A stretch of 64,000 nt of DNA from Desmodus rotundus (GCF_022682495.2 NC_071388.1:177659622-177723621), one strand, 5' to 3'. Positions 38,907 through 57,614 are shown, counted from the first letter of the stretch. A program made the numbers and translations. The notes: generated from the letters alone by a model not told the origin.

Positions 38907-39690
38907 ATGAGATATCACCTCACACCTATCAGAATGGCTATTATCAATAAATCAACAAACAGCAACTGTTGGTGAGGATGTGGAAAAAAGGAACCCTCGT
39001 GCACTATTGGTGAGAATGCATACTCCTGCACCCACTGAGGAAAGCCTTATGACCCAGCAATTATACTTTTGGTATACATCTGGAGAAGCCCAAAACACTA
39101 ATTTGAAAGAATATATGCACCCCTGCGTTCAATGCAGCATTACTTATAACAGCCAAGCCGCGGAAGCAACCTGCATGCCCGTCAACAGACGAGTAGATAA
39201 AGAAGAGGCGGTACATATACACAATGGAATATTACCTGGTCATAAAAAATAATGAAATCTTATCATTTGCAACAGCATGGGTGGGCCTAGAGGGTATTAT
39301 GCTAAGTGCAGTAAGTTGGTCAGAAAAAGACAAATACTATATAATTTCACATATATGTGGAATCTAAAGAACAAAATAATGAACAAACAAGATAGAAACA
39401 GACTCATAGATAGAGAGAGCAGACTGACGGTTGCTGGAGAGGAGGGAGGTGGGGGGAATAGGTGGAAAAGGTGAAGGGATTAAGAAATACGGACTGGTAG
39501 TTGCAGAATGGTCACCAGAATGTAAAGGACAGCATAGGGAATATAGTCACTATGCGCTATGCCGCGTGGGTACTGGAAATACCAGGAAGAACACTTTGTA
39601 TATGATTGTCTCATCAGTGAGCTGTACACCGGAAACTAATACAAAATAATATGGAATGTAAACTACAATTAAAAATAAAATAAAATAAAT
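38907..39690 (+). mobile_element. Host L1, 3' part (ORF2 tail and 3' UTR)
   Basis: It resumes the L1 at gatatcacctcacacctatc and runs through the 3' UTR, which differs from that of the inserted L1 (ggagggaggtggggggaata, 'agtgagctgtacaccgg'). It ends in a taaaataaaataaataaata tail. A frame at 38980-39252 is a broken remnant. Confidence 0.88.
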
Positions 39691-39704
39691 AAATAATTAC
39701 TTAA

Positions 39705-39830
39705 CTCTCTTTGGTGGTTTCCTCATTTTGAAATAAGCATAATTATTGTACCTGCCTCAAAGAGCTGTGGGAAGATTTAAATTAATGAATGCAAATATAA
39801 TACTCAGTATGGAACCTATTTCCCAGTAGC
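39705..39830 (-). mobile_element. MIR fragment
   Basis: 'tttcctcattttgaaataagcataattattgtacctgcctcaaagagctgtgggaagatttaaattaatga' on the plus strand is the reverse-complement MIR core. Confidence 0.65.
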
Positions 39831-40924
39831 ACTCAATAATTTTAGCTATTGTGTATATTATTAGATATGCCTCATAATTATTTATTGATTTTTCAAAAGA
39901 CAGTATTTATTGAAAACAGAACCAAATTAGATACTTTGTAATTGATTCCTTTTTCTGTTTCTGCTATTAGCAAGCCATTTTAATCATGTTGTTTATCTTG
40001 GTTAATTGAAGAAATACTGAGTATTTTTATGATATGCAGTAGAGACGATACTGGCCTCTCTATAAAACTGAAATAATGCTATGTCTATCAAAGACATAAT
40101 ACATGTGACAGCTTTACCTTTCTCATACTTCAATGGATAGTGGTAAACATTATTCTCAATAAACAAAGCTATCTGAATTCCAAAAAAGGAGTTTAGCTAT
40201 TACACAAAATAATCTGGTGATAAGACACCTAAGGCAGCCTAAGAGCTGGAACCCTAAGTCCATCATTATTCTCAGGAACCAATATCTAGGATGTACTAGA
40301 ATGTGTAACTAGAGGCCTTTATTTTCTTGTGAACTATACTATTTTTATACATTTGATAACAGGTGTTTTTTACTGAAAGTATATTCAGGACTGAAAACTG
40401 CTACATCTGTAGTTTTATTTTAAAATAACCATATGTATTAAAAAACAAACAAACTGGTTAATGTGAAGCAATTAGAATGGACAACCCGGTAAAAAGCATG
40501 TAAAGGGACAGATAAGAATATGGCAGTATTTTCTAAACAATGGTATAAAATGTCAATGAAAAAAAAGTTGAAGTACAAATTTCCAGAAAATAGTATTATA
40601 AAAGCGAGTGGTTTCCAACATTTTGCTAATCATTCTTTAGACGACTTAAAAAAAAAGTCCACCACAACATAAACAAAAACATAAAATAGTTTGGAAAACC
40701 TAGACAAGAAACTTTGAGTTCTTACATAAAGAAGAAAATTTTACTGTAAGAAATGAAAGGGTTTAACATTTAAAAAAATGTTAGTTACAGAAGAATAGAA
40801 AACTATACATATTTTAATTGTATCCAAAGTAAAAATAAAAAACAATTCTAATAAAAATCCCAATGTACTTTAAAAGTTGAGAACATTGTTCAAAAGTTCG
40901 TTTCAATACTCAAAATAATGCTGT

Positions 40925-42977
40925 CTGTTGTTGGGTGGCCACAGGCAGAACACAGGCAGAGGCTGACCTTGGCCTGTACCTCCTGGAAGGCCCCAGAGCC
41001 AGCACACCTGCTGGACAGCTTCAGACCACATCGAAGCACCACACAACCACCTCCACAAGCAACACACTCAAGGGGTAAACTCAGCAGGTACCAAAGATCT
41101 GCTGAGTAAATCCTGCTCTGTGAGGTAGGCCCTGCGCATCTGATTCTCCATGGTAGTCCGCCAGTTCTTGCAGCCAATCAGCCTGCAGGTAAATCCTTCC
41201 CATTGACATGCTAACAGCAATCAAGGCTCAGCTACAACAGGACAGTGCACACAGCCTGTGGTGGGGCAGGGAAGACGGCATGGGGTGGGGGGGAATAGCA
41301 GCATACTTGAAGTGCCTAGCATGGATGAAAGGGGAGGGAGGCTGTGTCACGAAACCCTACAAACACCCACTTCATTAGGTCACTCCACCACACCCAGGAG
41401 ACATAGCACCTCTACCAAATACATAGAAACAAACACAGAGAGGCATCCAAAATGAGGAGAGAAAGAAACAAGTCCCAAATGAAAGAACAGAAAAAAACCT
41501 CCAGAAAATAAATAATCAAAATGGAGACAAGCAGTGTACTAAATGCAGAGTTCAAAACACTGGTTATAAGAATGCTCGTTGAATTTAGGGGAAGAGTAGA
41601 TGAACTTACAGAGAATGTCAACAACATAGAAAAGCATGTGGAAACCATAAAAAAGAAACACTAACTGAAATGAAGAATAATTTACAGGGAATCAACAGTA
41701 AACGAAGTTGAGAATCAAAACAGTGATTTGGAATATAAGGAAGCAAAAAACACCCCAATGGAACAGCAAAAAGAAAAAAGGGCCCCCCAAAAATGAGGAT
41801 AGTGTAAGGAGCCTCTGGGACAACTTCAAGTTCACCAACATTCACATCATTGGGTTGCTGAAAGGAGAAGAGAGACAGCAAGAAATTGAAAACCTATTTT
41901 AAGAAATTACGACAGAAACTTTCCTAATCTGGAAACAGACATACAAGTCCAGGAAGTGCAGAGAGTCTCAAAGAAGATAAACCCAAAAAGGCCCACACCA
42001 AGACACATCATAATTAAGATGCAAAAGGTTAAAGACAAAGAAAGAATCTTAAAAGTAGCAGGAGAACAGTTAGTTACCTCCAAGGGAGCTCCCATAAGAC
42101 TGGCAGCTGATTTCTTAACAGAAACATTTCAGGCCAGAAGGGATTTGCAAGAAATATTCAAAGTGATGAAAAGCAAGGACCTACAACCAAGATTATACTA
42201 CCCAGCAAAGCTATCACTTAGAACTGAAGAACAGATAAGAGAGTTTCCCAGACAAGAAAAAGCTAAAGAAGTTCATCATCACCAAACCAGTATGACATGA
42301 AATGTTAAAGGGCCTTCTTCAAGAAGAGGAAAAAGCCCTGACTGGTATGGCTCGATGGATTGAGCATTGTCCCACAAAGCAAAAAGTTGCTGGTTTGATT
42401 CCTGGTCAGGGCACGTGCTGGGTTGTGGGCCAGGCCCCTAGTTGGGGGCATGCAGGAGGCAATTGATTGATGTTTCTCTTGCACATTGGGGTTTCTCCCC
42501 CTCTCTTTTTCCCTCCCTTCCCCTCTCTCTAAAATAAATACATTTTTCAAAAAAAGAAGAAAAACAAAAGAAAAAGATTAAAAATATGAAACTAAATGGC
42601 AATATATATCTATCAACAAATTGAATCTAAAAAGCAAAATAAACAAAGAGGTATAACAGAAACAGACTCAGAATATTTTGATGGCTTCCAGATGGAAGGA
42701 GTTTGGAGGATTGTGTGAAAAGGTGAAGGGATTAAGAAGTACAAATTGGTATTAACAGAATAGTCACGGGAATGCAAAGTACATCATAGGGAATATAATC
42801 AATAGTATTCTAATAACTATGTATGGTGTCAATGGGTAAGAGATTCATCAGGATGATCACTCAGTGTAATATAATGGCTAATTACTGGGGTGTACACCTG
42901 CAACTAATATAACATTGTATGTTAACTATAATTGAAAACTAAAAAGTGATTTTAAAAAGATGAAACAAAATAATAAC
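40925..42977 (+). mobile_element. HAL1-like (half-L1, ORF1-only) element, carrying a Ves SINE
   Basis: An apparent L1-type 5' region (40925-41440) is followed by ORF1 remnants. The frame at 41956-42300 contains INPKRPTPRHIIIKMQKVKD, then ERILKVAGEQLVT and PIRLAADFLTETFQARRDL, the conserved RNA-binding and C-terminal ORF1p region. Directly after ORF1 there is only about 60 bp resembling an ORF2 start (ctaaatggcaatatatatct), then L1 3' UTR sequence (aacagactcagaatatt.., 'ggggtgtacacctgcaac') and an A-rich end. ORF2 is missing. A candidate 11-bp target-site duplication, AATAATGCTGT, lies at 40914-40924 and 42978-42988. ORF1 is frameshifted, so the copy is inactive. Confidence 0.75.
42335..42552 (+). 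mobile_element. Ves SINE inside the HAL1-like element
   Basis: Head gccctgactggtatggctcg with a B-box-like ggtttgattcc. There is a longer CT-rich region, with an extra cttgcacattggggtttctc segment absent from the other copies, and a taaaataaatacattttt tail. A-rich flanks (aagaagagg / aaagaagaaa) suggest the insertion site. The extra internal segment may mark a different Ves subfamily. Confidence 0.93.
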
Positions 42978-44929
42978 AATAATGCTGTGTGCTACAGAAA
43001 TTGGCCAAGTTTTCAAAATAGTTATGTTATCATTTCCTGAGATCTAAGTGACATATTAGAATATACAAAGATATATAAAAAGATGGATTCTGTATCTTTA
43101 TGTGTTTCTGTATAATGGAAATATAATTACTTGACCTTTGGGATAAACAGTCATATACGGGACTTAAGTGCCTATGAAATTGATTGGCTTACCAAATATG
43201 CAATATGCACTCTATACGATAAAGGATGTGAGGTCCTATGAGAATTAAAACGATGAGTAAGATGTTGACTTTGACTTCATGTAGCTTGCACTTGACTTGG
43301 GACATACATATATAAAAGAATAAACATGGTAGAAAAATACAAGATATTTTTAAACATTTAAACCACAGATGGTACTATAATGCTATTTCTATTATAAATT
43401 ACTATAAAATCAGACACATAAGGCTCATGGTCTTTAATACAATGACACCTTTATAGGTCCACAAGAGTGTTTTTAGTAAAATATGACCCAAAGAACTGAT
43501 AGCAATAACCTGTTCAATGGGATGCATTTGTAGCACCCATTTGTATGTAGGACGATGTGTATGAAACAAGGAGATTTTAATTTTAGCTTAGTTTATTTTT
43601 CTGCAGACTTTTTCCAAGACTATTTAAATCCATTGAGAAACACAAAAAATACATCATTAACATAGAGGGAATTCGTATTTTTTTTCCTTTCTAAGAAATA
43701 CTTCTGATTCACTAATAACTTCCCAATTTATCTAAACACGTGTAAAAAGATTTCATTAAAAACTACTTTGTGGTATTGTCAAGGATAATGCATTTTGGAA
43801 TGGATTATTATTTTGGGTTTGCGGAAAGCATTGAGGCTCAATTAAACCCTGATAATTTTCTTGGGTGTACACAGAGTTCATTTCTAATCAGCTACTGAAG
43901 AAAGATAACCTTTTGCCAAACTATTTTCCTGATAAATGCAACAGAATATAGCAAAAACCAACAGTGGAACAGACATGCCTAAAATATGGTTATTCTGCAT
44001 GCAAGATAACGGTTTGCAAAATCTGACAACTACTTGTTAGCAAGAAAATACAACGCTTTGAAGAAATGTTCAGTGGATGAACATATTTATAAATTGGGAA
44101 ATTTTTCAAAGTTGTATCAGGGAACTATTGTGTATTTATGGCTAACCAGTTTAACAAATAGCTGGATATATACTTCAAAAGAATCTAAACTAATTTTGGC
44201 TATGACCATTCTCTTGGGTCTTTTTTCATTTTAAGTGATTGACTGTCTAATTAATAGTTATGAAATTCCATGCCTGGAAAATGTGAAAACTAGACTTATA
44301 CATGACATACGAGTATATGTCAAAAGTCTATATACAACTATAAATTAGTATGTCCATTAAAAACAACACGGATAGCAATGATTCCTTTTGCAGAAGCCAC
44401 AAGGTCTAAGAACTGTCCTCCTTACCATCCCATGCAGCAAAATCCCCGATCTCCCATTGGACCTATAAGACTTGTTGTCTGCGCAGTTGTTTCCTTATGC
44501 CTCCGGAAGGCTTCTGAAATGTTGTCTCAGTGACACTGCCGTGACATTGTTTGATCCTCAGTAATTCCTACCGGACCTTGAGCCAGAAGGCTCAGTCCTC
44601 CGTGTAGGCATGGAAGAATCAAGGCTGGTTTCGACATACGCATGTAAAAGATTTCAGAGCAAAGGCTCTGTAGGAAACAGCGTGAGCACAGCATTAGGAA
44701 GCCTTCCTATACAGAAGTTAATCATGGAACTCATGAGACTCTCCCTGTATTTTAACTACATCCCAGAATCATCTGGTTCCACTTATACATGTGATCAATT
44801 TCAGGGACAGTGGTTTTGAGAATCGGAATAAATTTACAGGCCAATAAATTACTTTAAACTGAGTCTCTGTGATGTAATAAGGAAGAACACACTACTCCAG
44901 TAATATTAATTTATATTTGTTGTAAGCTT

Positions 44930-45165
44930 GCTGCTGCTTGCACAGTACCAAGGGCTTTAAGTAAATTATCTCATTTAATCTTCCAAAGGACCCTGCAAGT
45001 TAGAAATTCCTATTTCTGTTTTACAGATGAGGAAGCTATAACTTGGCTGGGTTACGTGCTTGATTCAAAGTCATTTGGCAAGCAAATGGCAGAGCTAGAA
45101 TTCAAACTAGGTCTGTCTGACCCCAAACCTGAACTTTTAAGGTCTATATTCTACGACTTCCTAAG
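44930..45165 (+). mobile_element. MIR SINE, long copy
   Basis: Well preserved MIR order: 'ccaagggctttaagtaaattatctcatttaatcttcc', 'ttctgttttacagatgaggaagct', 'aagcaaatggcagagctagaattcaaactagg' and 'tctgtctgaccccaaa'. Confidence 0.9.
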
Positions 45166-47659
45166 AGCCATTAAGAGTTGGCTCCAACTTTTATCCAGGT
45201 GGTTTAAAAAAAAATCAATAATTATGCCTATGTGAATGGTCCATAGAAAAGTAACAGTTCCAACACAGAATTTCTGTTATCTAAACCTGGTACCACAAAG
45301 ATCCAAAGTGAGTCATGGTGGTTCTGGACGTCTGACTGAGCAGTAAACACACCAGGAGAAGACGAGGAGAGAGGGCTCAGCAGGTCTTCACAGGAAAACG
45401 CGTGGGATCAGCAGAAGTAAACCTCTGCCACTTTGACCCCGTAGCTCAGGTGTTAGCTGAGATTAATATTTCCAGTACAATATGAAAGGCAGAAAAATTC
45501 ATTTGCTAGAAAACTGGAAAAGAAATAGGTCAGAAATTTTGAACACTGGGGTTTGTTTTATGAAAGCCAGCTCTTGGAAACTTTAATTTTGTAATTACAT
45601 AAAATTCTGTATTGTTTGAGAATTTCACAATGGCCTGTGCTATTTTTAAAATGAAAAAAAAAATTAAGAGTATAATTGAGCAATAACAAAATCCAGGGCT
45701 TTTAAAATAGGAGGATAGAAATAGAAGGTCATAGTCTGTGTTTGTTTCTATTCTGGTGGACCCTGAGAAATGTATCCATTTGTCTCCTGTGGCTCACAAT
45801 TTCTTGACTTCCAAGTTACTAATTTACTAAAGGCATACACATGGAATGGATAAATTTACCAAAGTGAAAAAAAAAGTATCACAGATCACATCCCCACGTC
45901 AAGGGAACTTATTTAGGAAGCACTAACGGAGGAACCACCCTGGAGCCCAAAATAATTTTCATGGATGCCTGGGGACAGCTAGACGGGTAGGGAGCAGACT
46001 GACTGGCTGGACCTAATAATCACACAAGAGGTGACATTCTCAACTCTTAATTCAGTGTTACAACACCCAGATCCTTGTCGATAATGCAGTGCTGTACAAA
46101 TACCACTACCAAAAAATTTCTTCAATTGGTATTCATAACATTCACCTATAAAATATTATTGAAAGGTTGTGTTTTCTTAATATGTTTATCTCCAGATAAA
46201 ATTAGAGCATTTCATTTCAGCTTTTATATTAATGTCACAGCACCCAACACACTCCTTAGTATGGTTACTGTCTTTTAAGGAGAACCAATGGTAAGAAAGA
46301 TACAGGAACCCAGGGGGATGCCACCTGTTTGATGGAGGTGGTGCCGACTTCTGGATGTTGATTTTCTGAGGAAATAAACCTCTTCTGAGATTTACAAAAA
46401 AAGAAGAAGTCAGAACAACTTTTTGGCATTCATCTTTGCATAATAGATGAAGTTAGAGGGAGCAGTGATTTAAACACAGCAGCTGAAAATCATATCATCA
46501 CAGTGCACAAAAACCACAGCCATCGTGCAAGAAAAGCTAGGTGGAGTCCAGGAAGAGGAGCCGTATTCAGATACAAAACCAAATAAATTGCTGGCTGTCT
46601 TCTGGTCTGGGAGGGATGAGAAGCAAAAGAGGAAAAACAAAGTAAAGAGGTGTATCTGCTTGAATTTCCCAAGGGCTAACACTTTTCCTCAGTATATCAT
46701 GAAGAAAACAAGGAGGGATACTTCTTTTAAGTGGCTGTGCCACAGATGAGGAAGAACGCACATAGAGCCAGGCTGGTCCTGGGAGCCCCTGGTCAGGAGA
46801 GGAATCTAAGGTTCACAGTTACCTTCGACACACAATCACTCAGTGCTTCTATTCCATGCATGAATCTCCTTCCACAAATATCACTGACACACGAGATTAA
46901 AGAACCCCAGCTGGCTCCCCACACTTGCATTTGTGAGAATGCTTCTCACAATGCAGTTTTTGACTATACGAAACAGAATGTTCTCTTAGATAGATAAACT
47001 TCCCCATTATGCTGTTATGATAAGCAAAATGCTTAACTACCAAAACTTCTCAGAAAAAAGAAGTGCACACTCTGTGTGAGAGGAACAGCATTATCTCACT
47101 GCTTTAAGTTCCGGCTTCCTTCTGCTTATCATGATTGCATATACTCCTTATGGCCCAATTCTGTAAACAGTTTTAGAAAGTGTAAATGAAAACTTAACCC
47201 AAAAGTAAGATGGAAACTTACTTAAACCTATCAAAATTCTTTTTAGCAATTGATTACCATATGAGATCGACCTTAGAAGAAAGATTATGCTTAACTGAGG
47301 GTCCTGGGTGTCATTAAAAAATAAAAGTCCTCAGCAATCCTTAGGAGATTAGAGACTTTTAAGGCTCTAAACAGCAGAAAGAAAAATCAAACACAGAACT
47401 GGAAGCTACCAATAGGGCCTGCAGCTTTTCCCCCTGTTAGGATCTGCTAAGGTTCTATCAAGTCATTAAAGAAAAATGATAATGTCAGTTCAGGTAGATT
47501 AAATCATCTGATATCACTGACAGAGGAGATATGAAGATATGTTAAAGTGGTGAAAATAATAATGTGGAGAGCAGAGCAAAAGTGAAAAACTTCTTGAGTT
47601 TCTGCTTTCTTGTTCTTTTTTGTGGAGGGTGGGGTACTTTCAGAACTGATACTGAGTAG

Positions 47660-47661
<2 letters not shown>

Positions 47662-47693
<32 letters not shown>
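47662..47693 (+). repeat. (GT)16 microsatellite
   Basis: Pure GT dinucleotide tract. Confidence 0.98.
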
Positions 47694-47695
<2 letters not shown>

Positions 47696-48193
47696 GGGCT
47701 GGAGGTGGTAGGAAAAAAGAAAACACACAGTTCTCTTTATTTTGTGATTTGCAAAAGAGGAGGGATTTTGTTTGCTTGTTTCTTTTGCTCTGTGGCTCAG
47801 AATCTGTCAGATCTCTTATTAGACAACTGAGGAGCTCATTTCTGCAGTTTTAGCAACTACCACAGAATATTCTCCAGTGTATGTCATAATATACCAAGGT
47901 ACAAAATGATAACTTGCATAATTTTTACAAATTTGTGTGATTTAGAACAGCATTCTTGTCAAGTTGGGGAAGAAAGCACTGAGACTTGAGCTAGAGGCCA
48001 CTGAACAGGAAACTGTGTGAGCAACGACGCCGGTGCCGTGACTGAGCTTGAGAAGGGAATGACGGCTTTAAAGATAGGAGAGACCAATAGGGGTGGGCGG
48101 GGTGGGTGGGATGGGAGACGGAGACAGGAGTCAGAAGGTACAAACTTCCAGTTATAAAGTAGGGAATGGGAATGGGATGTGCAGCATGGCGGC

Positions 48194-48466
48194 TGGAGAT
48201 TTTCAACCTCCTTTGTCTCGTGGCACACGTGAACTAATTACTAAAATTCTGCAGCACACCAAAAATATACCGTATTTTTCGCCGACTGGACAAAAACTTA
48301 GGTATAACTTTGATTCGTTCACACCAGCCGGCTGTTGCTGTGTTGTCTGTTGTCATTTTTTTTATTTGACAGTTGATCTCAGGGAAGATAGGTCAGTGGC
48401 CCGGACTGAACAGTCAGGTACTGCACGTTTTAAAAGTTCTTGCGCACACCGGTAGAAAACCACTGC
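48194..48466 (+). mobile_element. hAT-like MITE (non-autonomous DNA transposon)
   Basis: The left end, agattttcaacctcctttgt, is an imperfect inverted match to the right end, ..cacaccggtagaaaaccact. The interior is non-coding (accgtatttttcgccgactg). The length (about 270 bp) and the TTTTCAACC/GGTAGAAAA terminal pattern fit hAT MITEs, which expanded in some bat lineages. The exact termini and the 8-bp duplication are not clear. Confidence 0.55.
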
Positions 48467-48475
48467 TATAGTTAA

Positions 48476-48692
48476 TAGTACTGCATTGCATATTTGAAAG
48501 CTGCTCAGAGAGTGGATCATAAAGCTTTCGTCACAAGAAAAAACATTCTGTGACTATGTGTGGTGGCAGATGTTCACCAGACTTACGGTGGTGACCGTGG
48601 TGCTGTAACTGCCAGTATCGGATGATTACGTTGTACCCCTGAAACTAGTACAGTGTGCACGTCAGTTATACCACCTGAGAAGGATATGTGGT
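48476..48692 (+). mobile_element. L1 3' UTR fragment
   Basis: 'actgcattgcatatttgaaagctgctcagagagt', 'aacattctgtgactatgtgtggtg' and 'ttgtacccctgaaactagtac' follow the L1 3' UTR order seen in carnivore/bat-type L1s. It directly follows the hAT-like MITE. Confidence 0.7.
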
Positions 48693-49995
48693 GATTTATT
48701 TTCAAATACACGCACATGCACATTCACTACATGCAAAGTGCTACTCTACATATTTGAGCATAAAATAAGGCTCGGATAATGATGACTTGAATAACATCCC
48801 TATGTGTATGGACCTTATAAATCCAACAAAAAATAAAGCATAAAGACTCAAAACGTCTAATCAAAGCACAAAAGTCACGTGACCAAATTACTATGAAAGG
48901 CAGTTTGCTATATTAGACAATTAATTGTCAAATTAGTGTCCAGACCAGAGCTTATTAAATAAACCTGGCTGTGCCACTGAAATTATATAGCAAGGTTTTT
49001 AAAAATTAAATGCTTTAGCTCTACCCTGAACCTCCTGAATTAAATTGCCAGGCAGGGCATGGAAGAATAAGGGGAATAAATTCAGAAACGGGAGAGGAGA
49101 CCTAGCATTTCACAATTCATGAAACTCCGCAGATCCCAGATGACCCTACCATGAGCGGTTTGGCATAACCAAGTGGAGAGGTACTGGACAGTCACTGCTG
49201 TGGGTCCGGATGGCACAACTGGCAAACATATTCCTACCAGTAGATGTGGCATGTAAACCAAACGGGCTTTGAGTCGTGGCAGATTTTCAGTATTAACTCA
49301 CACTTTCTCCACCTCCACAATGAGGCTGAGAAATACCAGCCTGGTTCACGAGCGGGAGATCACACAGCGAGGCTGAATGGCTTCATGGAGGGGCAGCTTG
49401 CACTGAGTTTTAAAGGCAAGATCTTTCTTGCCCAACGTAGAAGAGAAAATCTTGCCAGAATATTTTCAGAAAAATAAAACTGGGCTTGAAGCATGATGCA
49501 CTGAAGAGTTGTTCAGAAGAAAGGGCTTGTGCAGGGGACTGTGGGACTGTAGACAGGATCAGATTCCCTCCTAGGGTTCCACTGTGGTTTTGTTATGGAA
49601 AAATGTGAATATCAAGTTGAGGGCTTTATAGATCTCAATTCAATAAACTCTATGTTACTTTTGTTTACTCAAGGCACTCAAAAAGCTTAGTTTCTTATTA
49701 TTTTCATTATAATCTGCACATCTAGGAAGCATTCTTGGCTGTGAATTTTTGTTTCTTTTAAATATTCTTTAAAGAAGGTTCTAGGTCCTTTAGTCCATTT
49801 TATTCAACCCTTGTACTTAACAGAGAAAAGCCAGGACTACGATGACCTGGTGTTGATGACATAAAGTGTTTGTCCACAAGATGCCTTTGTTCAGAATACC
49901 AGAAAGAAAGTGAATTTCAAGATGATTATCATTGATACTGAAGATTTCAAAGTTCGGGCATATGCAAATTGAACCAAACACCAATATTACAGTTA

Positions 49996-55384
<5,389 letters not shown>

Positions 55385-55709
55385 CTAGGGGACAATCCAC
55401 TCAGTGGTCAATGTATGCCACACACTGGTCTCAGCAGACCTGCCACTTCACACATTCAGGGAAAGGCCCACTGCTGAGTAACCATCTTAGCTGCATTTTC
55501 TCCTAATTTTAAATTTTGGGGGGAATTTCTCCTTACCCTCCAGGAAAGATCAAGACAGAAAAAGTCATGCTTAAACTGGATCCGGAATGAAGAGAGCAGG
55601 AAGGAACGTTATCTTGGTTTTTAGGAAATACTCTTAGGAGACAGTCATCAAAGATATGATCTTAGAAGTCTTATGAGTGGCCGTTCGGGCTTCTCTTAAC
55701 TGATGCCCT

Positions 55710-56250
55710 TTAGGCTCTTACTGCTATCCATACTTATTCCAAAGTCCTGACCACCTGACACTTCAAACATCATTGACTTCTTCCCTCTTCCTTCTCCCCT
55801 GCAGCCAGTCAGCCACCAAATTCTCCCCATTGTCCCACTGGAGTGTCTCCTCCTTATGTCCCGTCCCAGCCTGACTTCCACCTCATTACTTCGGGGCTTT
55901 CTCTTATGCATGTAAGTATTAACAGCTTCTCAGTTCTTCCACATCTCTACCCTTATTCATCTAACTGACAACTCAGTATCAGAATTGTTCTTTCTACATG
56001 CTTTGATTATATCACCGCTCCAAACCAAAGCCTCTACTGGCTCCCCGTTATCTATAGAAAAAACATTCCACTCTTAGGTTAGTTTTCTGAGACTTTAAAA
56101 TCCCCTTCCTTCTTGCCTTCCAGTTTAGTCATCAATCACACATACATACAAATTTTAGCTACAGAGTCAGCTACAGTGACTCTGGCCAAGCCACCTACGT
56201 TCTCTCTATAGATTTCTTATACAAACATGTCTCCTCATTCATAATAACCA
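55710..56250 (+). mobile_element. L2-like LINE remnant
   Basis: 'tgattatatcaccgctccaaaccaaagcctctactggctccccgttatc' closely follows the L2 words 'tgatcatgtcactccc..tccagtggctccccat'. The flanking pyrimidine-rich sequence fits the same family. Confidence 0.65.
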
Positions 56251-56938
56251 CTCCTTCCCCCGTCATGTAATAAGATAAAGAAAACCATGTCTATTGTATT
56301 TACTGCAAAATCCCTGATGACATAAAATCAGGAATAAGCATAAGCCACTTCCCTCTGAGTTGCAGTAAGGGTTACATACAATGTCGAGAAGCCTTTCTAA
56401 TTCTTTTTATTTAATCCTAAAGCTCTACACACGGGCTATTTATCGTCATCTTTAGGAGTTAAATGGTATAAGTTTTCAAAGTAAAATTCACTGAAGGTAA
56501 TAATGAAGCCCATCGTGTCAAGGGCAATTAGAAAATACAAGTTTTCCATGATCAGATAACAGTTAATTAGGCCATCAAAGATAAAAGGGACTAATAGGAG
56601 AGCGAGGAGACTCATTACCTATAAATCAAGTGTCAAGGCACACGATACAGGCCAAGGAGCCTAAGAAAAAAAGAACCAACTTCTCAAACTGGTGGAGCTC
56701 AGTTAAAAAAAAGTATCTTAAACACTAGGAGTGATACGTCTAGGCAAATCCTAGGTGCAGATAGTGCGTTTATGCCTATCAAAAAGAACCCCTCCGTTAA
56801 GAAACAAAATGTTTCTGCACATACATAATCAGAAAATGGGGAAAATAATTTGTAGGTAGTTCCCAAATAGGAAAAATGACTTCTCTGTAAAGAAGTAACT
56901 TTAAGCAGTAGACGCACAAGAAAACGAAGCAGAGAAAT

Positions 56939-57185
56939 AGACAGAATGGGAATCCTTGCCAGTGCTCTCTCTGATATTCGGTTTCCAGGAAACAAAGGCT
57001 GGATAAATGGAAGTCTTGTAGGAGATGGTGTCGCCAGCTTCATATCCCTGGGTAACGCTCTTGTAATCCTAACCTGTCAGGTGGAACACCTTTCTTCTCT
57101 GGTCTTGTGAAAAAACACTCTAAAGATAAACCTTACACAGGCTTGTATTGGCAGACTACAGTCCAAATGTCCCAACTGGTCCCCA
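56939..57185 (+). repeat. 248-bp direct duplication, copy 1
   Basis: From agacagaatgggaatccttg to ..cccaactggtcccca. It is about 96% identical (fewer than a dozen differences counted by eye) to 58542-58789, in the same orientation and 1.6 kb away. Flanking sequence is not shared. I do not recognise the unit. It lacks long open coding potential. Confidence 0.95.
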
Positions 57186-57614
57186 GTTCATTTGGGTTTC
57201 TAATACACTTGTATATTATTTCATATTATTTCTGCCACTACACAAAATGTCATAAAGTAGGAACTAAATTATTTTTTACAAATGACACTTCTAAATAATA
57301 AGTATTATAGTCAATTATATATTTACTTTATGTAAATGTAGATTAAGCTTTTAGTACTAAAACAATAACATAAACCATGTTGTTTAAGGGAAAACTATAA
57401 GGAGTACTAAAATAGAATTGCATATTTACTCTACCTAATTTCTCGGGAATGTTTTGAAGGAGTGGGTGGCCATTTAGAGGTAACCATGATGCACTTGTAA
57501 TTATAAGGACGAATGGGTGTGCACATCTAGGTCAGTTGTGATTCCCATGCAATGTCTCAGTCTAATTTGATGGTACGAGGCTGGTCTAAAATCCATTCTC
57601 TAAAGAACTGCACT

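Noticed and set aside
41412..42300. Host protein-coding gene in the open frames here
   Set aside because: The plus-strand frame is L1 ORF1 (RPTPRHIIIKM). The minus-strand frames are its antisense shadow.
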